Origin: an uncultured Spirochaetales bacterium
GTDB taxonomy: Bacteria > Spirochaetota > Spirochaetia > Sphaerochaetales > Sphaerochaetaceae
Direction of reading: 5' to 3'
Assembly (NCBI GenBank): GCA_949285145.1
Contig: CASDXQ010000039.1
Span: 1 to 58,295, forward strand
DNA length: 58,295 nucleotides
How positions within the stretch are numbered: position 1 is the first letter of the stretch; the number at the start of each line of letters is the position of its first letter. The notes beneath the pieces were generated by a model that saw only the letters and a program-made list of their open reading frames with translations, ran no database searches and had not been told where the DNA came from. A program made the translations under genes and the position numbers. Positions 16,349-23,256 of this stretch are shown piece after piece.

Positions 16349-18005
16349 TTGCAAGACCGATACGAAAAACTTCTTGATTCCCTGCTGGCAATGTCTGATG
16401 AGACAGAAGTAGTTGAATTCAAGAAGGCCAGTGATCATTTTGATTATGACAAGACAGGAGAGTATTATTCAGCATTGAGCAATGAAGCGAATTTGCGCGG
16501 CTTGAATGTGGCTGGCTAGTATTCGGTATTGACAACAAAACACATGCAGCTATCGGGATAGCTTTCTTGAAAGATATCAGAAAACAGAATGAACTCAAAA
16601 AGAATCTTGGTGAACACCTGAGTATGAATATGAACCTTCATGACATTATTGAGGTTAGCAAAGATGGAAAAAGAGTTGTAATGCTTAAGATACCGGCGGC
16701 GCCTGCCGGTATCCCCGTGGCATATAAAAGAGCCTGCTACGGACGTGACGGGGAGTCTCTTGTGCCACTTTCACTGGATAAGATTGAAAGGATAAGAAGT
16801 CAGAAAAAAGAAGACTGGAGTGCCGGAATTGTGGATGCTGCATCTTTTGATGATCTTGATCCTGTTGCAATTGCGGCTGCCCGTGAAGGATACAGACGAA
16901 GATATCCAAACAGGGCAGAAGAACTTAACGGCTGGGACGACAGGACGTTCCTCAACAAAGCAAAGCTTACAATCAAAGGCAGGATTACGAAGACTGCACT
17001 GCTTCTGCTTGGAAGAGATGAGGCTTCAGTGCTCATTGACAGCAGGATTGATCCCAAGATCAGACTGCTGATCAAGGATGAAAGAGGTGATACAACAGAT
17101 TACTGTATCTGTACGACGCCTTTTATCCTTTCAATCGAAACTATCGCAAACAAAGTGCCAAATTCGACATATCAGTATCTGAGGGATAATTCCCTGATTG
17201 CAGAAACTGTGACCAAGTTTGATCCATTCATCATAAGAGAGGCTCTGTGCAACTGCATCGGACATCAGGATTACCTGGCCGGATGGCGGATTGACATTAT
17301 TGCCAGAGGTGACCGTCTCACTTTGGTCAATGCAGGATCATTTATTCCAGAAAGTGTGGAAAAGGTTGTCATTCAGGATGCTCCGGAGCCTGATTACCGG
17401 AATAAATTTCTTGTTGAGGCTATGACGAATATAGGTCTTGTCGAGACGGTTGGGGGAGGTATACGTAAGATGTTCGCAATCCAGCAGAATAAAGGATTCC
17501 CTCTGCCTGATTACAATCTGTCTGATAATAAGGTGGAAGTTGTCATAACGGGAAAAGTGGTTGACAAAGACTTTGCAGATATCCTCATGAGAAATACAGA
17601 CCTTCCTATTGAGGATTCCTCCTTCTTGATAAAGTCTCAAAGAAAAAACGTCTGTCTAAAGACGAGGCAGACCGGCTGAGAAAGAAAAAGCTGGTGGAAG
17701 GCCGCTATCCAAATCTGTTTATTTCAAAGAATGTTGCTTCCGTGCTTGGGAAGAAGGTTGAATACTCATTGCAGAAAGGTCTGGAAAATGAGAGTTGTAC
17801 CAATATGATTCTTGAATCTATCAAGGTGCATAAATCGTTGACTCGAAAAGAAATTGAAAAGCTTGTTGCCGGTGTGCTTTCTTCCAATATGACAGAAACA
17901 CAAAAGCGTAATCGAATTGATTATATTTTAAAGCAGATGCGGGAAACTGGACTGATTGTCAATGAGAAGAGAGGCCAGATATCTTTATGGAAATTAAACC
18001 AATAA
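16349..18005 (+). pseudogene. AlbA_2 (Schlafen-like) ATP-binding regulator, two frameshifts
   Basis: One ancestral gene is spread over three frames. A TTG start at 16349, 8 nt after GGAGG, opens the AlbA_2 domain (DETEVVEFKKAS, LSNEANLRG). A one-base loss near 16500-16504 shifts the frame; the other frame continues with ECGWLVFGIDNKTHAAIGI and runs to 17679, through a region with YKRACYGRDGESLVPL and EALCNCIGHQDY (RecG/HATPase-C like). A second shift near 17620-17635 moves to the frame reading LLDKVSKKKRLSKDEADRL and a C-terminal winged-helix tail ending at 18005. The family is a putative transcriptional regulator or helicase-like accessory protein. Both shifts argue for decay, unless there are assembly errors. 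Confidence 0.8.
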
Positions 18006-18012
18006 CAAGGTG

Positions 18013-18044
18013 TTCCGGATAAAATTCCGGATAAAATTCCGGAT
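18013..18044. repeat. 12-bp tandem repeat encoding a Pro-Asp-Lys-Ile linker
   Basis: TTCCGGATAAAA is present at 18013-18024 and 18025-18036, and its first eight bases again at 18037-18044. One frame would read VPDKIPDKIPD, the kind of short linker repeat seen before winged-helix tails of Fic and AlbA_2 proteins. Here it is 7 bp past a stop codon and untranslated. Confidence 0.6.
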
Positions 18045-18060
18045 TGTTTTCTATAAATAT
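18045..18060. repeat. 16-bp direct repeat, right copy
   Basis: An exact second copy of TGTTTTCTATAAATAT (see 16292), directly after the tandem repeat. The bases flanking the two copies differ, so exactly 16 bp are shared. Confidence 0.75.
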
Positions 18061-18102
18061 TTACTTCATCAGCTTTTATATATCTGAAATTGTGCTTATG
18101 TT

Positions 18103-19116
18103 TTACCTGGTTTTTCGATACTTCTGCTTGCTGCTGTTAGGCTTATCTGGGATTGTTCGCTCTATGAGATTTGCTTCAAGTGCCGGGTCAAGATAGTTTT
18201 TGCGGAATGTAGGACGATGGGAAAGTCCCAATCGCTTCATGATTTCAGATGCCGGAAGAGCCTCATCTCCAATGGCCGTCAGCAACCTTCGGACGGGGCC
18301 ATCAACTTGGTCGGTATCTTGGTCGCTGACTTGATCGGTGATGTTTCCGGCAACAGACATTTCCTTCAGGCTGTCCCGTATGATTTCAAGCATCAGTTCG
18401 ACGAAACAGGAACTGTCAGCCAGTGAATCCGCCTTATTGAGCGCATCATAGTATTCTTTCTGCCGGGACTGGATTAGATCTTCAATGGGAAGCCAGAAGA
18501 ACAGATCTTTCCAGTTTCCAAGAAGAAGAGTATGCCACATCCTTCCCATCCTGCCGTTACCGTCAGCAAATGGATGGATGAATTCGAACTCATAGTGGAA
18601 AACAGAGCTTTTGATCAGTGGATGGAGTCTGGACTTCTTGTACCATGCAATGAGATCTCTGATCTGTCCAGGCACAAACTCTGCCGGAGGCGCCATATGT
18701 ATGACCTTTTGACCATTGAATACCCCAACGCCACGGGTGCGGAACTTTCCATTCTCTGGAATTAGGCCGGCCATCATCAGCTCATGGGCTTTCAGCAAGT
18801 CATGAACAGAAAGAGGATCAAGTTCCAGCATGAGCTCGTATGCCTCATATGCGTTCCTGACCTCTCTGATCTCATTCGGGTTCCCGAGGACGCGTTTCCC
18901 ATCGATAATAGCAGTCACCTGATCTATAGTGAGCGTGTTGTTCTCGATTGCGAGGGATGAGTGGATAGTGCGGATACGGTTCTTCCGCCTCAGGTGTGGT
19001 GTGACATGACCTTCCTGCATGACGGAGATTCTTCCGATCTCCTCACTGATTTCAGAGACAAGGACGGTCATCTCATCTGTAATTGTCAATGGTGGTTTAT
19101 ATGCATTCATAGCCAT
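18103..19116 (-). CDS. Fic family protein (class II, AMPylator type)
   Basis: A 337-aa Fic protein. The catalytic motif HPFADGNGRMGR is at residues 181-192 and fits the canonical HPFx(D/E)GNGRxxR. The N-terminal inhibitory helix SSLAIEN (about 53-59) matches the (S/T)xxxE(G/N) motif of class II Fic enzymes, so activity is self-inhibited. The C-terminus has a DQVSDQDTDQVDG linker and a winged-helix domain. It is expected to transfer AMP to target hydroxyls. ATG 19116 is preferred to a TTG at 19143. The gene appears intact, unlike several neighbours. Confidence 0.9.
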   Translation of the reverse strand: MAMNAYKPPLTITDEMTVLVSEISEEIGRISVMQEGHVTPHLRRKNRIRTIHSSLAIENNTLTIDQVTAIIDGKRVLGNPNEIREVRNAYEAYELMLELDPLSVHDLLKAHELMMAGLIPENGKFRTRGVGVFNGQKVIHMAPPAEFVPGQIRDLIAWYKKSRLHPLIKSSVFHYEFEFIHPFADGNGRMGRMWHTLLLGNWKDLFFWLPIEDLIQSRQKEYYDALNKADSLADSSCFVELMLEIIRDSLKEMSVAGNITDQVSDQDTDQVDGPVRRLLTAIGDEALPASEIMKRLGLSHRPTFRKNYLDPALEANLIERTIPDKPNSSKQKYRKTR

Positions 19117-19207
19117 TTTCTCGCTCTTGCAACCGTGGCACAACAGACATCATTTTTCTCTGCGATATACTGATACGTGGCAGTTGGAACACGGTGTATG
19201 ATGTTCT

Positions 19208-19285
19208 TCACTTTCTTCTGAACAAGTACTGTTTGGAAAAAAGGACTGCGAGGATGAGAACATTCGTGTCAATCAGTATTCTCAC
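19208..19285 (-). pseudogene. PIN-domain toxin, N-terminal stub only
   Basis: A GTG start at 19285 overlaps the antitoxin stop (GTGA), the usual toxin-antitoxin coupling. The frame reads VRILIDTNVLILAVLF, the first strand of a PIN ribonuclease with its first catalytic Asp, then meets TGA after 25 codons. The remaining 100 or so residues and the other acidic residues are missing. The toxin is therefore inactive. Confidence 0.7.
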
Positions 19286-19551
19286 TTACTCTCAGCCTCG
19301 TTTCTCATTTCGGAGATGTGGCTGATCACTTCTTCATCTGTTTTTAGTCCGGCTTTTTTTGCTTCTCCCTTCATCTCCTGCTGAAGCATCTGCATTGCAT
19401 AGACTGCGGAATTAACAATACGGACTGTATTTCCTTCAACAATGAATGAAACCCTGTCTCCATTGGAAATTCCGAGAATGTCTCTTACATCCTTTGGTAT
19501 AGTAATCTGGCCCTTAGACATCACTTTTGCATTATCAATGAAAGCTGTCAT
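19282..19551 (-). CDS. AbrB/MazE-type antitoxin
   Basis: An 89-aa protein with an N-terminal swapped-hairpin DNA-binding domain (VMSKGQITIPKDVRDILGI, then GDRVSFIVEGNTVRIVN) and a helical C-terminal tail that would bind the toxin. ATG 19551 follows AGAGG; a TTG two codons upstream is possible. Its partner toxin is only a stub (19208-19285), so it is an orphan antitoxin that may persist as a DNA-binding regulator. A 10-bp inverted repeat covers its promoter, in line with autorepression. Confidence 0.85.
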   Translation of the reverse strand: MTAFIDNAKVMSKGQITIPKDVRDILGISNGDRVSFIVEGNTVRIVNSAVYAMQMLQQEMKGEAKKAGLKTDEEVISHISEMRNEAESK

Positions 19552-19575
19552 CAGCAATTACCTCTATAAAATAGG

Positions 19576-19627
19576 AAAAGTAGGATAATTCCTACTTTTA
19601 TTATAATCACAATCCAGCAAAAGACAA
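19576..19627 (-). promoter_or_regulatory. antitoxin promoter with palindromic operator
   Basis: On the minus strand, TTGTCT (19622-19627), 16 bp and a perfect TATAAT (19600-19605) form the promoter. Immediately downstream, AAAAGTAGGA (19576-19585) and TCCTACTTTT (19590-19599) are perfect arms around TAAT, covering the transcription start. Confidence 0.65.
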
Positions 19628-19735
19628 TATTCCGAATTCAAGGATGAAGTCTTTGATGTGGGAGATAATCTGCTTCTTGAGATCTTTTTCTTGCATGAAG
19701 CTCCCTAAAGGATGAGGAATGAATTCTGATACATC
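19607..19735 (-). pseudogene. fragment resembling YhcG (DUF1016) nuclease
   Basis: One minus-strand frame from about 19735 reads through MQEKDLKKQIISHIKDFILEFG and stops at 19607. It resembles the block E-K-D-L-x(n)-I-x-H-I-x-K-F-L-L-E-L-G that precedes the nuclease core of YhcG/DUF1016 proteins. No start or downstream catalytic part remains. The antitoxin promoter now occupies its end. The match is by eye and short. Confidence 0.4.
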
Positions 19736-19794
19736 TTTGCATCACAAATGGTGTCTGTATCACTGTAGTAGAGTCTATTGAAACGGAGGTGAGC

Positions 19795-20343
19795 ATGACA
19801 GTTGGATATATCAGTGTCAGCACCACTGACAAGAATCCTGCAAGATAGGAAGAAGCTCTTAGAAAACACGGAGTGGAACGTGTCTTCGAAGAAAAGATCT
19901 CAGGCAAGGATATGAACCGCCCTAAGCTGAATGAGCTTTTGGATTTTGTGCGTGAAGGTGACATCGTAATCGTTGAGTCTTATTCCCGTCTTGCCAGATC
20001 TACAAAATATCGCCTCTTCATCATCGACAAGCTTCAGGAAAAGAAGGTATCCTTCATTCTCTCTGAAGGAGAACAGCGATACGACCACACCGTAAAGAAA
20101 GCCAATGCCTACAACCTTCGCTGGTCTTTCCTGTTTGGGCGGGAGCATATACTTCAGCGTTAGGCTGAGGGCATAGCAATTGCAAAAGCATATGGCAAGT
20201 ACAAAGGGCGCAAGCCTATTAGCAAATCAGCCGACTGGAATTATGTCATAAGGCTTTATAGAGCTAAGGAGATAACCTCGACCCAGGCAAAGAGGCGATT
20301 AGGCTTGAGCCATGCTACGTTCTACAGGATGCTTAAAGGGTAG
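19795..20343 (+). pseudogene. serine recombinase (resolvase/invertase), decayed
   Basis: ATG 19795 follows GGAGG and starts MTVGYISVSTTDKN, with the catalytic Ser of the VST motif. TAG at 19846 interrupts it where a Gln is expected. The frame continues with EEALRKHGVERVFEEKISGKDMNRPKL and VIVESYSRLARS (the R-S motif). Two opposite frameshifts enclose a stretch that reads SLKENSDTTTP and FAGLS in another frame, and a second TAG occurs at 20161, again where Gln is expected (QR-stop-AEGIAIAK). The C-terminal helix-turn-helix (SHATFYRMLKG) is intact to TAG 20341. It is a Tn3-resolvase-like gene, inactive. Confidence 0.8.
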
Positions 20344-20345
20344 CG

Positions 20346-21695
20346 CTATCTGACAATGCGCTTGTCATAGAGAGAGCGGAGAATCTCCATATCGGATGCC
20401 CAACACCTGACAGCCTGGCTCATGTCCCTGTTGGTAACAGAACCGTTGATGTCAATGAAAGTGTTCAGATAACTGAGAATTCGATGGTATGACACGCCCC
20501 GGACATTCAACGCAATCAGAATCCTTATCCTTTGCTCTTGAGTGAGGCAGGATTGCTGGTTCACTTCATATCCTGCCTTTTTCAGAACGGACTCGGCAGC
20601 CCACATATCAGTAGTGGTTTTGTAGCCAAACTTTTTCCCATCGTAAAGGAAACAGTTGAAGACCTGATATTGGTTGTCCTTGATTAGATTGTAGATTCCG
20701 TAGAATTCATTAGTGTACATGAAGACTTTCTTGCACTGTTTGCAGTAGTAAGCTTTCAGATTCTTGGTAAATGGAGTGGAACCATAGACGTCCTTAATCA
20801 GAACTTCAAGAGTAACTCCTACCATCTGATGTCCTTTCTTAAGGCACTTGAATGTGTTCTCGACAATGATGATTGATGACAGCTGACAATAGATTCTGTC
20901 TCCTTTATTGATGACTTCGCTTGAAGGAACCATTTTGCCAGGCGGCTTAGGAAATGTCGGTATTTGCTGTTTGACTCCCGAAGTTTTCTGTTCTGGCTGA
21001 GGGCCTCCAAACAGAATGTGATTCACCTCCGCATCCCGTTTGAAGTGTTCCAGAAAGATGAAATAGTCTCCGATTGCTGTGAGGTAGCTGTTACAGACAT
21101 CCTGTACGAGAAATTTGAAATGTCTTCTCGGAATACCTGCTTCATAAATCAGATTCAGGATTTTCCTGCATTGCGGAAGCTTGGTCGTTGCGTCCAGCAA
21201 TTTCCTGAATGGATAGTTCGGCCCTGTATGATCAATACTGTTGTAAAGAGGAACATCGTTTATCGACTTCATGTATACGGAGCTACCGTTTCGTCTGTCT
21301 TTGATTTTCAAGACAATGGAACCATCTTTATCAAGGCGTGCAAACGTAACTCGTAGTTTGGCATTTGATTTTCCCTTTAACGTAAATTCGTATGCTGGGC
21401 TTGAGATTTCCGGGTCACTGTAAATTTCAAGTGCAGCTTCTAGGTGCTGAAGGTAAATTGTGTTGAGCTTATCAATTGGAAGGCTGGAATATTTTCTTCG
21501 GACTCCAGCTCGAATTACTTCTATCCGGTCAGGGGATACTTGCTGAATGTCCGACTTGTTTACCTTTTCCCTTGGTGAAACGCTTATGACAGAACCATCT
21601 TTCTTTACTAACGTGAAACCAGAGTTCTTGATTGCATCCACAGTAATATTTCGTGAACGTGATCGGTAATGATGACGCTGTTGTTTCTTTGCCAT
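20346..21695 (-). CDS. CxxC protein of unknown function (449 aa)
   Basis: I do not recognise a named family. The protein has a basic start (MAKKQQRHHYRSRSRN), a middle region without clear motifs, and a probable zinc site: Cys-Leu-Lys-Lys-Gly-His at about residues 284-289 and YYCKQCKKVFMYTNEF at about 314-329. The C-terminal 70 residues (QRIRILIALNVRGVSYHRIL and a Trp-Ala-Ser-Asp block) look like a small helical domain. Similar architectures occur as uncharacterised accessory genes in gut Firmicutes, from memory only. ATG 21695 follows AGGAG. It is intact and has its own promoter. Base use is AT-richer than in the flanking core genes. Confidence 0.7.
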   Translation of the reverse strand: MAKKQQRHHYRSRSRNITVDAIKNSGFTLVKKDGSVISVSPREKVNKSDIQQVSPDRIEVIRAGVRRKYSSLPIDKLNTIYLQHLEAALEIYSDPEISSPAYEFTLKGKSNAKLRVTFARLDKDGSIVLKIKDRRNGSSVYMKSINDVPLYNSIDHTGPNYPFRKLLDATTKLPQCRKILNLIYEAGIPRRHFKFLVQDVCNSYLTAIGDYFIFLEHFKRDAEVNHILFGGPQPEQKTSGVKQQIPTFPKPPGKMVPSSEVINKGDRIYCQLSSIIIVENTFKCLKKGHQMVGVTLEVLIKDVYGSTPFTKNLKAYYCKQCKKVFMYTNEFYGIYNLIKDNQYQVFNCFLYDGKKFGYKTTTDMWAAESVLKKAGYEVNQQSCLTQEQRIRILIALNVRGVSYHRILSYLNTFIDINGSVTNRDMSQAVRCWASDMEILRSLYDKRIVR

Positions 21696-21717
21696 CTCTA
21701 TTCTCCTGATAACAAGA

Positions 21718-21747
21718 ATTATACCCTTTGGCCACTTCTGACTTCAA
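21718..21747 (-). promoter_or_regulatory. promoter of the CxxC protein gene
   Basis: On the minus strand, TTGAAG (21742-21747), 18 bp and a perfect TATAAT (21718-21723) lie about 22 bp before the start codon. Confidence 0.6.
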
Positions 21748-21893
21748 TTCTGTTATTATGAGAGAAGTGTCATAACATGAGATATATGGGAAAAGAAAGG
21801 CGACTTTACACATGATTGCATAGCACTTCCATAGCTATCTGCATTTGTCATAGAGGTACTAGAAGCATCAGATTTTGTTGAAGTTGTTTGGTA

Positions 21894-21916
21894 ATTACTG
21901 ACGCGGATTACTGACG
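21894..21916. repeat. short direct repeat near the tRNA
   Basis: ATTACTGACG occurs at 21894-21903 and 21907-21916, 13 bp apart, in the stretch between the CxxC gene and the tRNA terminator. It may be a recombination scar. The rest of 21750-21930 shows nothing recognisable. Confidence 0.35.
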
Positions 21917-21930
21917 GAGTTTTGCCTTGT

Positions 21931-21963
21931 AAATGAAACAACTCCCTGACTTGCAGAGAGTTG
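21931..21963 (-). terminator. tRNA-Ala terminator
   Basis: On the minus strand CAACTCTCTG pairs with CAGGGAGTTG (plus 21939-21963, one G-U pair, 5-nt loop) and is followed by TTTCATTT. It lies 7 bp after the tRNA end. Confidence 0.6.
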
Positions 21964-21970
21964 CTGGTGT

Positions 21971-22044
21971 TGGAGCTGATCGGGATCGAACCGACTACCT
22001 ATTGAATGCCATTCAATCGCTCTAGCCAGGTGAGCTACAGCCCC
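21971..22044 (-). tRNA. tRNA-Ala (GGC)
   Basis: The complement folds as a 74-nt cloverleaf. The acceptor GGGGCTG pairs with CAGCTCC (one G-U), the D arm is GCTC/GAGC, the anticodon arm ATTGA/TCAAT has loop ATGGCAT giving anticodon GGC, and the T arm is GTCGG/CCGAT with loop TTCGATC. The discriminator base is A and CCA is not encoded directly after it. Its 3' end faces the accessory island, the usual orientation for an integration target. Confidence 0.93.
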
Positions 22045-22087
22045 ACAGGAAAGTTGAGAATTATTCAAGTGGGTTGGCAGTGCATTT

Positions 22088-22116
22088 TTGACATATCTTT
22101 ATCAAAACTATTGAAT
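22088..22116 (+). promoter_or_regulatory. probable promoter of asd
   Basis: TTGACA (22088-22093) is followed after 17 bp by TTGAAT (22111-22116), about 67 bp before the asd start codon. The -10 is a weak match. Confidence 0.45.
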
Positions 22117-22182
22117 AAAACATGATATTGCAATAACCTTCGCTTAATTTCATTATCACAGTTTTCAAGGTAGGGATTTGCC

Positions 22183-23202
22183 ATGGAAAAGAAAATCAAG
22201 GTCGCAGTCATGGGTGCAACCGGCGCGGTTGGCCAGGTTTTCATGTGGATGCTTTCTGATCATCCCTGGTTTGAGCTGGCGTATTGCACTGCATCCGCAG
22301 CAAGGGTGGGGCAGAAATACGCATCAACAGTTCATTGGGTAATGCCTTTTGAAATTCCTGAAGCAATCAAGGATATCGAAGTCAGGGAGTTTGATTTCGA
22401 TGCAATGGAGGAAGCAGGAGTCTCTATCGTATTCTCGGCACTTCCTGCGGCAGTTGCCGCCGAAGCGGAGCCGCAGCTCAGGGCAAGAGGATTCTATGTT
22501 TTCAGCAATGCAGCTGCAATGAGATATGACTCGAATGTGCCGATCCTCATTCCTGAGACGAATATGGAGCAGCTTGATCTCATCAGAAGTCAGGGCTATC
22601 CGCAGACAGGATTTGTTGTCACAAATGCAAACTGCGTGACAACCGGTCTTGCAATGGCGCTTGCTCCGTTGCGTAAGTTCGGAATAAAGACGATCACGAT
22701 CAACAGCTATCAGAGTGTATCCGGTGCAGGATATCCCGGCCTTTCCTCTTTCGACATCACTGACAATTGTATTCCATATATAAAAGGAGAGGAGGACAAG
22801 ATTGAGAAGGAAGTGAAGAAAATCCTTTCCATCAATCCGGAAGTCTATGCATATACAGTACGAGTTCCTGTCATGTTCGGTCATCTCGAGACTGTCTGGC
22901 TTGATTTTGAGCAGAATGTCGGGATTGATGATGTCATCCGTGCCTGGGCCGATTTCAAGGAAGTTCCCGATCTTCCCTCAACTCCCGAGCAGCCGGTTGT
23001 CTATTCACCGGAGCCGACTTTCCCACAGCCAAAGTATGCTTTCTGGGGCAATCCCAAGGGAATGGTTGTTTATACGGGAAGAATCAGGAAGCAGCACGGC
23101 AAGATCGGTTTTGTCCTCCTTGTCAACAATATTGTCAAAGGCGCTGCAGGCGGTTCCATCCAGAACGCAGAGGCTTTTGTCTCAAGGTTCCTCAACAAGT
23201 AA
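22183..23202 (+). CDS. asd: aspartate-semialdehyde dehydrogenase
   Basis: The enzyme reduces aspartyl phosphate to aspartate semialdehyde in lysine, threonine and methionine synthesis. It has an N-terminal Rossmann motif GATGAVGQ (residues 11-18), the catalytic Cys151 in TNANCVTTGL, SYQSVSGAG after it and RVPVMFGHLE with the catalytic His. The form of the protein resembles the archaeal/fungal-type subfamily rather than E. coli Asd. The length of 339 aa is usual. GGTAGGGA precedes ATG 22183. It is a single-gene unit ended by the hairpin at 23224. Confidence 0.92.
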   Translation: MEKKIKVAVMGATGAVGQVFMWMLSDHPWFELAYCTASAARVGQKYASTVHWVMPFEIPEAIKDIEVREFDFDAMEEAGVSIVFSALPAAVAAEAEPQLRARGFYVFSNAAAMRYDSNVPILIPETNMEQLDLIRSQGYPQTGFVVTNANCVTTGLAMALAPLRKFGIKTITINSYQSVSGAGYPGLSSFDITDNCIPYIKGEEDKIEKEVKKILSINPEVYAYTVRVPVMFGHLETVWLDFEQNVGIDDVIRAWADFKEVPDLPSTPEQPVVYSPEPTFPQPKYAFWGNPKGMVVYTGRIRKQHGKIGFVLLVNNIVKGAAGGSIQNAEAFVSRFLNK

Positions 23203-23223
23203 CATAAATTACTTTCACAATGA

Positions 23224-23256
23224 TGGAGGCGGGGGTGCTCAGCCTCCATTATTTTT
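23224..23256 (+). terminator. terminator of asd
   Basis: TGGAGGC (23224-23230) pairs with GCCTCCA (23242-23248) and TTATTTTT follows. It overlaps the last codons of the convergent U32 peptidase gene. Confidence 0.8.

Noticed and set aside
18013-18044. A short CRISPR-like array.
   Set aside because: The units are 12 bp, directly adjacent, without spacers, and no cas genes are present.
19795-20343. Possible reassignment of TAG to Gln, as two TAG codons fall at expected Gln sites.
   Set aside because: TAA also replaces an expected Gln in another frame of the same gene, frameshifts are present, and TAG ends real genes in the window (for example the SBP at 7524).
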